Assembly (NCBI GenBank): GCA_036362985.1
Contig: JAYGXS010000004.1
Span: 7,939,777-8,003,776 of the forward strand
Direction: 5' to 3'
From: Ligula intestinalis
Lineage: Eukaryota > Platyhelminthes > Cestoda > Diphyllobothriidea > Diphyllobothriidae
Length of the DNA stretch: 64,000 nt
The position numbers were made by a program, and so were the translations under genes. Below are positions 24,147 through 34,414 of the stretch, piece by piece (position 1 is the stretch's first letter; each line of letters opens with the position of its first letter). The notes below the pieces were generated by a model. It was given only the letters and a program-made list of their open reading frames with translations. It did not search any database and was not told the origin of the DNA.

Positions 24147-24473
24147 CTAAACTCTTATCCTACCTAGCTCTCTTCTTTGCAGAGTTTGGACTTCAGTTTT
24201 TTGATAGCGATTAGTTTTATGGCAAATCGCGTCTTCGTGCCTTCGTTGGAGCATTTGCTTTTCGGTTTCTTGGGAGCTTCGATATCGCTGACACATAGCA
24301 TTAGTCTCCAGTCGAAGCCGTCTTTCTTCTTGTGTTTCTTGCGAACGTCTATTAAAATTGGTCAATCTCTCCTGTTCCTTCGTTTGAACTTGTGTTCTCG
24401 CGGCTGCCCTTATTCCTTTTCTACCTACCCGGATTATGCTCCCACTGCGGGAACGTGTGGCAGGCAGCCACAT
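24147..24473 (-). CDS. Arg/Glu-rich repetitive ORF, possibly transposon-derived
   Basis: The 108-residue frame has repeated units of the type RRSQETQEERRLRLE, SSQETEKQMLQRR and YQKTEVQTLQRR. Such charged repeats occur at the N-terminus of some Helitron and other transposon proteins, so a relic is my best guess. No catalytic domain is visible. It could equally be an exon of an unknown gene. Confidence 0.35.
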   Translation of the reverse strand: MWLPATRSRSGSIIRVGRKGIRAAARTQVQTKEQERLTNFNRRSQETQEERRLRLETNAMCQRYRSSQETEKQMLQRRHEDAICHKTNRYQKTEVQTLQRRELGRIRV

Positions 24474-24736
24474 CGTTGTGGAGGAAGGGGGTGGTGTTTC
24501 AAGCGGCTGCGACTACCTACACGTAAGTATGGGGGGTCCAAATGGTAGTATGTAAAGGGGTTTACGGTCAGTGAGTATGAAACAGCTGTGCAGGCACCAT
24601 TATAGCCCTTGCTGCATTTATGGCGGGAGGAGGTGACGTTTCAAGTGGCCGCGACGACCTGGACGCAAATATTTGGGGCCAAGTTGAAGTGGGTCAAGTG
24701 ATTTACGGACAGCTGGTCTGAAAGAGCTGCCTGTCA
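24471..24736 (+). repeat. Diverged tandem duplication of about 120 bp
   Basis: Two units, about 24,471-24,587 and 24,614-24,736, share GTTTCAAG(C/T)GGC(T/C)GCGAC, a TTTACGG(A/T)CAG block and an AACAGCTG/GAGCTG end. A related GAGTATGAAACAGCTG piece recurs at about 24,890. No coding signal. Confidence 0.6.
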
Positions 24737-24984
24737 CCAATGCTAACGGGGAGATCCCTAGGTAGACGGCGTTCCCCAGTCCTCGAGATTTTTGCGTCAT
24801 CGCCCTTGTTGCTCCTCCACCTAACCCCTTTCTCCCCCCGCCCACCCCGGGGCGTATTTATCTCCACCTGTCATGTCGGGTGTCAATCGCGAGTATGAAA
24901 CAGCTGCCTGCCACCAATGATAAAGGGGACAAACACAAACACAGTGACAGCGGCACTGTTCCCTGTGTGATCAACGTACAGACT

Positions 24985-25003
24985 GGCGCGCGAAAGGCGC
25001 GCC
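24985..25003. other. GC-rich perfect hairpin
   Basis: GGCGCGC - GAAAG - GCGCGCC, a 7-bp stem, isolated in AT-rich surroundings just upstream of a LINE F-type tail. Confidence 0.7.
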
Positions 25004-25017
25004 GGCGGGCGACGCGT

Positions 25018-25165
25018 TATGTGAAAATTTCTGCTGACATTATTACGAGTTTTTACGTCTATTTGCACACATTGTCAAATTCTTTTATTTTTATTTTTTC
25101 GAAACTAGCTTTGTATGGATAGTGCCGTATCGGCACTAACAAACAAATTCAAAATTCCAAAAGTT
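25018..25165 (+). mobile_element. 3' end of a B1-like LINE (148 bp)
   Basis: Aligns with 16,400-16,540 (the B1 3' UTR), including hairpin AGTGCCG-TAT-CGGCACT at 25,121-25,137 and AAATTC-type repeats. One stem position differs from the 16.5-kb copy but stays paired (G-U versus A-U). A 5'-truncated insertion. Confidence 0.75.
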
Positions 25166-25346
25166 TCCCGATCCCTTTCTCCCTCCGCAGAGGACCTTCA
25201 GGCTTCACGTATAAGCACTCTCATGTTTTCGTTAGTTCCTGTGCGAAGGAAATTACAAAAATGTGAGGAGCCTGAATCTCCAAGCCTAGACGATATCTAT
25301 GCCGAGATTCACAATGAACTCGCAAGTGAACTGTTTGTGCACCTTC

Positions 25347-25825
25347 TTATGCTTTTTCAGATTTCATGGCCATCCACAGTTTGGTTTCTTCAGCAAACAT
25401 GATGGCGCTGCAATTCAGGTTGTCGATGCAGTCGTTTACATAAATTAGAAAGAGCAAAGGCCCTAAGACGGAGCCTTGGGGAACACTATATAAAATATGG
25501 GTAGGGTTTGACGTCAAGTCACCGATGCGCACATTTTGCAATCGCACTGTGAGAAAATCTTATTTCAAGTTCCGATAGCTTATACATTAGAGGTTTCATT
25601 TTGATGTTGCCAAAGGCATTCTTGACATCAGTAAAGATGACGTCAACCTTACCATTTTCCTCCAGTGCGCGAGTCCATTGCTCGGTCGAGAACAATAGGC
25701 TGGGAAGATAAGAGTACTTCTGGCTATAGTTATGTTGGGGCCACGAGAGTAAGTTGTTCTCCTACAGGAACTTCATTGGTGCCTTCTTCATAATCGTTTT
25801 CATCACCTTACAGCAAATGCATAGT
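25347..25825 (-). pseudogene. LINE family A-like RT fragment
   Basis: The minus strand shows CICCKVMKTIMKK, STEQWTRALEENGKVDVIFTD and VPQGSVLGPLLFLIYVNDC, then IMFAEETKLW where the FADD catalytic box is mutated. Frameshifted throughout. Both ends lost. Confidence 0.8.
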
Positions 25826-26189
25826 AAGCTAGGGGAACTGTTTACAATCGTACCACCATCCGACTGGCTACAGAATCAACTTTGAGAAGGTTGCATAGGA
25901 GTATCTCATCGCGGACAAGGGGTCGAAACGATAAGAGGATATAAGAGGTCACAGGATCAACATCAAAATGCCGGAAATGCGACCTTGTGGACTGCAGAGA
26001 CCACCGAAAAGCTCGTGAAAATAGAAGAATCCACAATGATCACCAACAGAGACCGCCCTTATGAATTCTCTGGTTGAAATTTTGGTAACATTTAATGGGA
26101 TGGCAGGTTCAACATCAAACAGTAGGAAGGAGAAAAACGCCAGAAATTATTTTACAAGAATGGCCGTAAGAACTTATGTTATGAGCGTA

Positions 26190-26463
26190 TTCTATTGTCC
26201 AATATGATGCTGTAAAGCCTTCGTTCAAAGTCAGAAGTGTTGACGGTAGCCGTCTGACTTAGTAGCAAGTTCAAATGTTATACCACTCGTTGGCCGAAGA
26301 AACTTGTTTTGAGTTTCAGTTGAGTGCGCTTGCTTGTAATCTTGTAAGGATGACCGCGCAGGTAAATTGTGCTCGCAAACTCATAGAAATCCTTATAGCT
26401 CAGAGAGAAGCCATGACCTCTTATTATCCCAAATTTATAGAGCAGGCTACACTGTAAGTGCAT
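26190..26463 (-). pseudogene. LINE C-terminal fragment
   Basis: The frame contains DFYEFASTIYLRGHPYKI and RTQLKLKTSFFGQRVV, matching the C-terminal LRGHPFKL...FSQRV segment of families A and A'. It lies upstream of the RT fragment at 25,347-25,825 in reading direction, so the two are not one collinear element. Confidence 0.65.
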
Positions 26464-27840
26464 GTGACAGGGGAAGATAAGTCAACGTTTTCGATCTATC
26501 CTCGTACGGTATGTTTTTAAGACCGTCGACCATATATTTTGCCCCCTGTTGCACATGTTCAGGAGCTCAACATCTATCTTCCTCCACCTTGTCTAAACTG
26601 ACATTCCGTAACCTGCATGTGGTCACACTAAGATACCAAAGATTTTTCCGTACAGATCACGAGATAATATTTTAAACGCACTTCTGATCCAATGCAACAT
26701 AAAAGTTGTGCCATTGTGAGATTTCGTCCAATCACCTGCGTCACTAGTTGCTACCGCCTAACCGGAAGTTAGAAAAGTAGAATAGGTTCCCTCTGGAAAT
26801 AACTTACTTTCAGTCTGTAAGCACACTGTCTTTTGTCATACCCCAATCGCGAGTTATTTATTGTTGCCCCGGCCATTCTGGAAGATTCGGACCTATCGCG
26901 TGCCAAAGCGTGGAGGATGATGGCAAACCTTTTGGTTTATAGCGTGGCAGTCGTTAATTTGACGTTTTTTCCGCATGACTCCCTCACAGAAGTATAGTGT
27001 ATGTTCGCTTCGTCTCATATGTGAGAAAAATCATCACGCGTGTTTAATACTGAAGCAAAAACAAATAAGCTCCGCGGCCGGCTTGGCTTTCTGCACGGCG
27101 CATAGTTGCATTGCAATTTTATCGTAGTTTATGACCCTGCACAATATCACCTTTCCAAAACCCGAAGAGTTCGAAAATATATCTAATCTATGGCAACCTC
27201 ATAGTCGCATGTTGAACTGCATTCAATTAAGTGCAATTTCTGGTCCCCACAGACCGTATTAACAGGTTCTGTTACATTGTCTCAGCAGCTTTTGGCAGCA
27301 AATTTAGAATGCTTGAATGTTCTGTGATGCAAGTTGCCGCCTATTACATTTGAAATCTACGGTTCCTTGCTACGCTGTCTCTTTTAAAATTTACCTGTCC
27401 CTTATTATTAAAAAGGCAGGAGTGCCTGGTAGGGTCAACTAAAGGACGTCGTGTATTGGGAAAACCTTCTCACAGCTGCTCTGCAGTCCGATATACTTAT
27501 TTTTAAATGTACTTGTGGTGCTGGCAGCCAAGCGGATTTTGGATTGAATGTCCAAAAGCAGGAAATCCCTACTACCGTGAATTAAACGGTCCACAATTGC
27601 TTGGACTTAAAAAAACTCCAGGACCAACCATCAAAAAGCGAAAAAAGGATCAATTACTTACTTCCCCGGCATAGGATCCCGTTTTGCGGCGCGTGATCAA
27701 CTGAACATTTTTAACGTAAACAGCGCGTAAAAAATCGAATTTGCTGTTTAAACAGCACTATTACCACACTGTTTTTTATTTTATTTGTATACATATCATT
27801 AAACAACCCAAAACTACTTTTAAAAGGTGAATTACGTTTC
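26464..27840. other. No feature recognised
   Basis: AT-rich sequence, no convincing open frame, no RNA gene and no repeat that I could match elsewhere in the window. Confidence 0.5.
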
Positions 27841-27849
27841 TAGAAATGA

Positions 27850-29070
27850 GCTTGCATTTCATTGACAAACAATTGCTCTTCATCCCAGCTGTCGCGAGAA
27901 TTGGAGACGTTTCGGGAGAACGTTTCCTCCGCCAAACGAGGTCACGAAATCCCCCCTTTACTGAATGAAAATAAAAACTTTGTGCAAGATGAGTCTGAGA
28001 AGGCTAAACTGTTCAATGCATTCTTTGCAAAGCACCTTACGATGGAATCTGAACCGGTCCTGTCGTTTCAGCCATGCTCAGTCAATACTATCAGTACCAT
28101 AGATTTCTCCATGGAAGTAATTCGTAAGCACATTATCCGCCTAAAAAACTCGCACTCCTCGGGAACTTACGGCCTTCCAAATTCAATTATCAAGAGAGTA
28201 TTCAGCTTCCCCCGATTGCTAAGTTATCTATTCTCAGCCTATCCTCTAAACGGTTTCCTTCCTGACTCATGGAAGACATCTATTATTCTTCCATTCTTCA
28301 AGTCAGGATCTCGTTCGGACGTAAATAACTACCGAGGTGTTCTTAAAACCCCAGCCCTAACCAAACTTCCGGAAAAGATCATTTTTAATCAAATTCTCGA
28401 TTTTTGTGTAGAAAATAAACTATTAAACGCCTTAAAGCATGGATTTCTACCTGGAAGATCATGTGAAACCTGCAACTTGGCATACCTTAACCTGGTTACT
28501 TCACTTCGCAATGAACAGCAATCAGTCATCGTGATTGACTTTGACCTTAGTGAAGCTTTTGACAAGGTGCCGCATAGGCACCTTTTAGTAAAACTGGAAG
28601 CCCTAGGCATCAGCCCCCCCCTCCTCGATTTCATTGCCTCCTCTCTATCTAACCGTAGCCAAAAGGTCGTAGTAGGCAATAGCTACTCGATGCCTCAGCC
28701 GATCACGAGTGGCATTTTACAAGGCACGGTTTTAGGTCCCCTCCTTTTCATTCTTTACATAAATGAAATTTCAAAATTGCTGAATAATTCGGAAAAGTTC
28801 ATTTATGCTGATGACCTTAAGTGTATTTACTCATTTTCTAAGGACACAGCCAGTAGTTGTGATGATAGTGTTAACGCAGACTTGCGAACCCTCTCAAGTT
28901 GAAGTGCTACATGGCAGATGGAGTTTTCTCCATCCAGATGTAGTTTCATGTATTTTGGTCCCGCAAGGCTTCCTGGACCCATTATTTTCCAAAATAGTCC
29001 ACTGTTAGTAAGATCTACGATAAATTATTTGGGTCTCATTTACACGAATAAGCTTGCATTATCACCTCAT
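27850..29070 (+). mobile_element. LINE family B2, RT domain (5' half)
   Basis: The open frame 27,862-28,902 carries KNSHSSGTYGLPNS, WKTSIILPFFKSGS, LKHGFLPGRSC, VIDFDLSEAFDKVPHRHL, SGILQGTVLGPLLFILY and FIYADDLKCIYSF with an intact YADD box. A TGA stops it at 28,900-28,902, after which ATWQMEFSPSRC and LGLIYTNKLALSPH follow in frame to 29,070. The sequence then breaks and resumes at 34,991 with PHADQISAKAAQICGF. It is 5'-truncated. Confidence 0.88.
29064..29070 (+). repeat. Target duplication ACCTCAT, left
   Basis: ACCTCAT is repeated at 34,991-34,997. The two copies bracket the A'-containing insertion, and removing the insertion and one copy rejoins the B2 reading LSPH|ADQIS. Confidence 0.75.
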
Positions 29071-30672
29071 ATCACCACATATTGAGCCCAACTGGACACA
29101 ACCTTAATTTCTGCTCTCAAACGTAGACTATTTGGATTCTGATACCATTTCGCCAGTACTGTTTTGGATATTATCGCTTCAATTGTATGTGCAAAAGTAC
29201 TTTCTGCAACTCGTGAAATTTGTTATTGTGTCGTATTTCATCAGAAAACGGAATCAAATTGGAATTTGTTCTTCACGTCATTGAACTGGATTTGCAGCCT
29301 ACAACCAAAGCAAGTGAAAACAGCCTGAAAAAACCACCAGTGACAAGATCAGCACTAGAAACAACCAGCATACAATTCATAACGCTAAAGCTAGGACGGC
29401 CCAGCGATCAAATTTCTACACCATAAGGTATGCGATCATATGGAATGCCCTACCCAACGATATTCGCAAAAGCCACAGTTTAGCCGAATTTAGAAGAAAG
29501 ACCAAGCAGTTCTTCTCAAATGACATGACGCATATATTTCTGAATAAAATAGGACACTTTGCTAACCAGTTCTTTGACGTCCAATTCGGACCAAAAGGGA
29601 TCTAACGGTCCAGGAGAGTTCCCGAAAATTTTGGAGAAAACTGGCAAATGCTGGGAGCTTTCCAGTCGACGGTTTCCAACGCTGATAAAATCAAAGCTTA
29701 AGCAAAATTGTGCCTTGCCTCCTTTTCCAATCCTTAAAAATAAAAATCAAAAACAAAAACTAAGAAAAATTTATCTATTCCAATATTCCTCTACTAATAT
29801 CTAAATGTTTATAAAAAATTATTATGAAAGAAAATAAGTTTCTCTTCAATTATACTAAAATATATATTGTTTCCTCTTATAAGGTATCAGAAATATAAAT
29901 ACTAATGATGTAAATCTCAATCTCACTTAGATATTCGACAAACGAAAGGCCAAATGTCTTCTGCCGATGCACTTGAATGACGATGGTGCTTCGCAGCTGC
30001 CTCGACCCACCTCAGACATCTGCAACGTCCCATCTAATTAGCAAACTTGTGCCACTGGACAACGATTGTAATCTCCGTATCGAGCAGAGCCATGCATACG
30101 GTAGATGCCATATCATCAGCTGATTTTTTTCACCTTCAAACTGACCGCGGCAAAGTATACCTCAGTTAAAGGACATTACAGTTTTTCCAGACCCCAAGTA
30201 TTCTTACTATAAAACCGTAACACCTACAATGTAAAGCTATTTTATTTCATGTTTTCCTCGATTTGTTCCCTAGAAGTCAGGTTTTTTTCACTTAAAACAA
30301 ACTCCTTATTTCGCACACTATTGACCTAGCAAAAGACCAAAACAAATACAATGGTCACTGCGAAAGAAGGGGTTTGGGTTAGGTTTTTTCCTGCCTTCCG
30401 GAGTTTTTTGACGGCGCCAAAGATGTGCTTTACAAATAAACCTTATTATTATTATTCAGGACCTCGAAGATCTACAAACGGCTGAGTCATTCCTGAATAT
30501 CCTGCATATTGTTTATACACATTTGAAAGTGCTTCTAAGTAATTAAGCGTATTGTTTACTCAGTCTGCTAGAAATATTTGCAATACTTTACACACCATCA
30601 GAAGATTTTCGTTATTTTGAATACCAGTCAACACACTACGTCATAGTCGCATTTTGAATTTAGTCGTTTCGT
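29071..30672. other. Upstream part of the A' insertion, with older LINE debris
   Basis: A plus-strand LINE C-terminal fragment (about 29,290-29,560, with IIWNALPNDIRKSHSL) is followed by an A-rich tail near 29,735-29,765. The foldback repeat copy sits at 30,278-30,434. Part of this stretch may be the A' 5' UTR; the true 5' end of A' is not clear. Confidence 0.5.
30278..30434. repeat. Foldback (MITE-like) repeat copy 2
   Basis: Aligns with the reverse complement of 13,247-13,416: CAGGTTTTTTTCACTTAAAAC, a CACTATTGAC block, then TTAGGTTTTTTCC and GGCGCC near the other end. The right inverted arm is more decayed than in copy 1. Confidence 0.6.
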
Positions 30673-30678
30673 TTGCAA

Positions 30679-31974
30679 ATGGAAGTAGCAAATATTACCT
30701 TCGATAATTCTACTAAACTGTCAACGGGTTCAGGAATCCAACCGCGGACGCCTCGGGTGGAAGTAGAACGGCTAGACAATGGGGCTATAGAAGAGTACAG
30801 TAGTGAGGATCAAATTAGATTATCAACTACAAAAGAGCGGTCTCGAAGTTTACTGAAAAGTCCTCCCGGCAAACGGACGAAAAGTCTCAGAAGTTTAAGA
30901 GGTGCAACTTATAAAGATGAGGCTTGCACATCCTGTCTTACGCTTCTGCACAAATTTGCAGACCACGATAAGGAGCTCCATGATCTGAAAATGGAGATGG
31001 AGGAATTGAAGAAATCTCTTCGCTTCCTCCTTAAAAAGGACAACATTATCGTACCTGAAGTTGAGAATAGCCAGCAGAGAAGAGTATTTGCAGAATCTCG
31101 GGGCGGAGCATCCACTGAGAAAGATGAACAGACACCGGCAAACCAAGCGGCGAAATTGGTAGCTTCCACCTCAAATCCTCTCGATACTGCGCGAAACAAA
31201 ACACCCACCAAACAACACGCTTCAATCGGAGAAGGAGATTGTACAACTCCACTTTCTTGTGAAGTCGGTTCGGGCACAGAAAGCCAGCATAAAAAAGATA
31301 GTGGGTATGCTAAGGCTGCATACAGATCACTGAAAAAAACCACAAATGCGGAAGGGGGGCAGCACGAAGACAGCTCTGAACAAAGCCATCCCGGCTTCCA
31401 AAAGAAGCCTATCTCTGGTGATGGTAAGGAAAACCCAAAGTCACAAGCCATTCCTATCGATACCTCGGGGTCTTCCGATGGCAGTAGGGCTGGAAATATA
31501 TCAAGGGTCTCCCTTGACCGCCGAAACTGCATATTCGTTCAAGGCCTACCTGAATCAGACGGAACTACTCCGAAGGAAAGGACGGATGCGGACGTCGAAA
31601 AGTTTCGGGACCTGCTAAAAGACATTCTCAGACAGCGAGAGACAGTAGGAGTTTGTGGAGCTTTCAGGATAGGCAAACAGGTTACTGAACAGTCGGAAAC
31701 TGTCCGACCTCGACCTCTCAGGATAGTCTTGGATAACAAAGAACAGGTTAACTTGGTTCTGTCCCGGAAGACAGCTCTCCGCCACTCACATAAGACGGTG
31801 TTTTTTCAGCCGGACTACTCTCCAGCAGAACGTCTGAAACGCCGAGAATTGGTGGCGGAACTACGGGAGAGAGCTGGAGAGAGCAATCTGGCCATTTTCA
31901 GGGACCAAATAATACAGAAAACTACCATAGTGCTGTGGAAGCAGTCAATCCTGATGACGGCTGCGGTCCAGTAG
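30679..31974 (+). CDS. LINE A' ORF1 protein
   Basis: A 431-residue uninterrupted frame starting at ATG 30,679; the in-frame TTG just upstream is not a likely start. It opens with TPRVEVERL, encoded by a tRNA-like antisense stretch shared with family A. A basic KSPPGKRTKSLRS motif follows, then a predicted coiled coil (about residues 90-120, heptad-rich DKELHDLKMEMEELKKSL). A Ser/Thr-rich linker leads to an RRM-like C-terminal domain (about 280-410, starting NCIFVQGLPES). This matches the layout of L1/CR1-type ORF1 proteins that bind LINE RNA. No CCHC knuckle seen. It overlaps ORF2 by 40 bp in another frame. Confidence 0.85.
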   Translation: MEVANITFDNSTKLSTGSGIQPRTPRVEVERLDNGAIEEYSSEDQIRLSTTKERSRSLLKSPPGKRTKSLRSLRGATYKDEACTSCLTLLHKFADHDKELHDLKMEMEELKKSLRFLLKKDNIIVPEVENSQQRRVFAESRGGASTEKDEQTPANQAAKLVASTSNPLDTARNKTPTKQHASIGEGDCTTPLSCEVGSGTESQHKKDSGYAKAAYRSLKKTTNAEGGQHEDSSEQSHPGFQKKPISGDGKENPKSQAIPIDTSGSSDGSRAGNISRVSLDRRNCIFVQGLPESDGTTPKERTDADVEKFRDLLKDILRQRETVGVCGAFRIGKQVTEQSETVRPRPLRIVLDNKEQVNLVLSRKTALRHSHKTVFFQPDYSPAERLKRRELVAELRERAGESNLAIFRDQIIQKTTIVLWKQSILMTAAVQ

Positions 31975-33104
31975 TACTGGCAAACTCGCGCCCAAACGCA
32001 TTGGACACTGCAGAGTCTCGCTGGCTGAAATTTCTATATACTAACGCCCAGAGTTTATTCTCGAAGTTTGATGAACTTCAAATACAGGTAGCCGATGGGT
32101 CCCCTGATGTTATAGCAATTACAGAAACCTGGCTGTCACAAAGCATCAGTGATTCAGAAGTGGCGCTATGCGGATACCAACTATTTAGACGAGACCGAGT
32201 GAAACGCCAGGGTGGAGGAGTTGCTATGTATGTAAAGAACGAATTAAGTGTGTGCGAGAAGCCTGAAAGGATTACTCATGGTATAGAGGCTATTTGGCTG
32301 ACAATTAAGGCACGGGGGTCGCAGCCCCTGGAAGCCGTGACTGTCTACCGAACACCGCGGACAAACAGTGATGCAGATGCGCGTTTACTGGTGTGCATAA
32401 AGGAGATAGGAAGTCGACCTGATGTTGTACTCATGGGTGACTTCAATGAGCCCAGCATATGTTGGAACAATTTGCGGGCCAATTGTTACAAAAACACCTT
32501 TGGTCACCATCTGCTAAAAACAACACTTGAGGCCCTTTTCACACAACACGTCCTAGTTTCAACTAGAGCACGTGGAGGGCAACAAGCAAGTTGTTTAGAT
32601 CTAGTCTTCACGAAGCATCCCGACACTATAGACGAGGTATGCTGCCTACCTCTACTAGGTCGAAGTGATCATGCCGTACTTTTATGGGATTATGGTCTTT
32701 ACTCGTTACCCCCTACAGTAGACGAACCAAGGTCGAATATATGGCGAGGTGACTTCTCACAAATGAGAGTAGAGGCATCACAAATAGACTGGGGTCTTTT
32801 TTTCTCTGGGGATGTCACTGAGGACTGGAATACATTTAAGGAGTGGTTGTTGCAGCTAATGCGCAGTCATTGTCCACTTTCAGTGCCCAAGGTATCTAGC
32901 CCACCTCCATGGCTGAACAGAGCTATCAAAAGAGAGATCAATAAAAAAAGAAAGCTTTGGAAGAAGTTTTGCAACACAAGCTGCAACGAAGATTTTGAAC
33001 AGTACAAAATCCAGCGGAACAAGGTAAAAAAATGGTTTTCAAAGCACGACGGGACTTTGAGAGCGATCTACTGCGTCGAGCTGTCAATAATCCAAAGTTG
33101 CTAA
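31935..33104 (+). CDS. LINE A' ORF2, endonuclease part
   Basis: Apurinic-type endonuclease (EEP family) that nicks target DNA for target-primed reverse transcription. Visible motifs are YTNAQSLFSKFDEL, ITETWL with the metal-binding Glu, GGGVAMYV, MGDFNEPSICW (GDFN) and RSDHAVLLWDY (SDH catalytic Asp-His). All key residues are present. The frame begins without an ATG; its first codon is GTG, and the open frame extends upstream inside ORF1, so translation may depend on reinitiation or frameshifting. At 33,026-33,032 the homologous reading moves to the -1 frame, and beyond that point this frame is nonsense up to the stop. Confidence 0.85.
   Translation: MEAVNPDDGCGPVVLANSRPNALDTAESRWLKFLYTNAQSLFSKFDELQIQVADGSPDVIAITETWLSQSISDSEVALCGYQLFRRDRVKRQGGGVAMYVKNELSVCEKPERITHGIEAIWLTIKARGSQPLEAVTVYRTPRTNSDADARLLVCIKEIGSRPDVVLMGDFNEPSICWNNLRANCYKNTFGHHLLKTTLEALFTQHVLVSTRARGGQQASCLDLVFTKHPDTIDEVCCLPLLGRSDHAVLLWDYGLYSLPPTVDEPRSNIWRGDFSQMRVEASQIDWGLFFSGDVTEDWNTFKEWLLQLMRSHCPLSVPKVSSPPPWLNRAIKREINKKRKLWKKFCNTSCNEDFEQYKIQRNKVKKWFSKHDGTLRAIYCVELSIIQSC
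33026..33032 (+). other. A_AAA_AAA slippery heptamer at the EN/RT frame change
   Basis: Reading GTA AAA AAA TGG in the endonuclease frame, a -1 slip on A_AAA_AAA gives AAA AAA ATG GTT and joins the RT frame exactly where the protein homology continues. The same outcome would follow from loss of one A from an 8-A run. The related left A copy is also broken near this place but at a different site without a slippery tract. Confidence 0.55.
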
Positions 33105-34414
33105 ACAGTTATTTACGGAAAAGCACACGTAACAGGAACCCGATTCCTGTTATGCAAACTGATGATGGTCACGAAATCTCCGACTGTAAAAACAAAGCAG
33201 AACGTTTTGCTGAGTTCTTTCAGTCTGTCTTCACCATAGAACCTCCCTTCGTCACAACTGTTGACGAGGTCGTGGAAGCACCAAATATTGGGGATATTTT
33301 GTTTGAAGAAGAGGCGATTTTTCAAGAACTAAAAAGCTTGAAGGAATGTAAATCTCCGGGTCCTGATGAAATTCCTGCCAAATTGCTCAAGGAACTTGCT
33401 AGAGAGCTAGCTAAACCCCTTTCACTAGTGTGCCAGAAATCGTTTGATACTGGAATACTTCCTCCGGACTGGAAATTAGCGCATATAACACCGCTTTACA
33501 AAAGCGGTGGTCGTGCATCTGCGAATAACTACAGACCCATGAGTCTGACCTCCATATGCTGCAAAGTAATGGAGAAGATCATCAAGAAGCAATTGATAAT
33601 ATATTGTGAAACTCACAATATATTGTCGAATGCGCAATTTGGATTCCGTAGGGGAAGGTCATGTGTAACAAACTTGCTTTATACGATGCAAAGCTGGACA
33701 AGGGCAATTGATGCAAAAGAAACTGTACATGCAGCCTACATTGATTTCCGGAAGGCCTTTGACAGTGTTCCACACCAACGTCTCCTGCATAAGTTGAGAC
33801 TGATGGGTATCGGAGGCAGACTTCTTACGTGGATTGAGAATTTCCTATCTGGTCGTTCCCAAACGGTGTGTGTAGGACGACAACAATCAAGGCCGACAGT
33901 CATCGAGAGTGGAGTCCCTCAAGGTTCAGTACTCGGACCCACCCTCTTTCTCTTGTTCGTTAATGATTGTGTACAGGAATTGGACTGCGAGTGCGCCATG
34001 TTTGCAGATGATGTAAAAATATGGAGGGTCATCAGGTGTGCTGCCGATGAAGATAACTTCCAGGAAAATCTTTGTCGATTAAACGAGTGCTCGCATAGAT
34101 GGCTGCTGTCCTTCAATTCTAACAAATGCACTCTGCTGCGCCTGGGAAATCGAAATGCGGTGCCTTATGCGCGACCCTACCATCTGAACGGAATCCCTCT
34201 GCAAGAAACAGAAATACAGAAGGATCTCGGCATCTTGATGACAGACAATCTCAAACCTTCTACACAATGTTGTAAGGCGGCTAAAACTGCAACTTCAATG
34301 TTGTACGCCATCAAGCGGGCATTCACGGTTTTTGATGAAGACTGTTTCTCGAAAATCTTCGGTACCTTCATAAGGCCACATCTTGAATACGCGATTCAAG
34401 CCTGGAGACCGTAG
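33032..34414 (+). CDS. LINE A' ORF2, reverse transcriptase part
   Basis: 460 residues. RT motifs in order are KSPGPDEIPAKLLK, WKLAHITPLYKSGG, NAQFGFRRGRSC, AYIDFRKAFDSVPHQRL, SGVPQGSVLGPTLFLLF and the catalytic box MFADDVKIW (F324-A-D-D327), then KDLGILMTDNLKPS. All catalytic Asp residues are kept. The frame ends at TAG 34,412-34,414 where relatives have Trp (AWRPW), a TGG-to-TAG change; the same frame continues open to 34,834. This is a CR1-clade RT and the best preserved one in the window. Confidence 0.9.
   Translation: MVFKARRDFESDLLRRAVNNPKLLNSYLRKSTRNRNPIPVMQTDDGHEISDCKNKAERFAEFFQSVFTIEPPFVTTVDEVVEAPNIGDILFEEEAIFQELKSLKECKSPGPDEIPAKLLKELARELAKPLSLVCQKSFDTGILPPDWKLAHITPLYKSGGRASANNYRPMSLTSICCKVMEKIIKKQLIIYCETHNILSNAQFGFRRGRSCVTNLLYTMQSWTRAIDAKETVHAAYIDFRKAFDSVPHQRLLHKLRLMGIGGRLLTWIENFLSGRSQTVCVGRQQSRPTVIESGVPQGSVLGPTLFLLFVNDCVQELDCECAMFADDVKIWRVIRCAADEDNFQENLCRLNECSHRWLLSFNSNKCTLLRLGNRNAVPYARPYHLNGIPLQETEIQKDLGILMTDNLKPSTQCCKAAKTATSMLYAIKRAFTVFDEDCFSKIFGTFIRPHLEYAIQAWRP

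Noticed and set aside
30895..31532. Minus-strand ORFs up to 207 codons opposite A' ORF1
   Set aside because: Shadows of ORF1 on the other strand; the plus-strand frame has the coiled coil and RRM-like domain.
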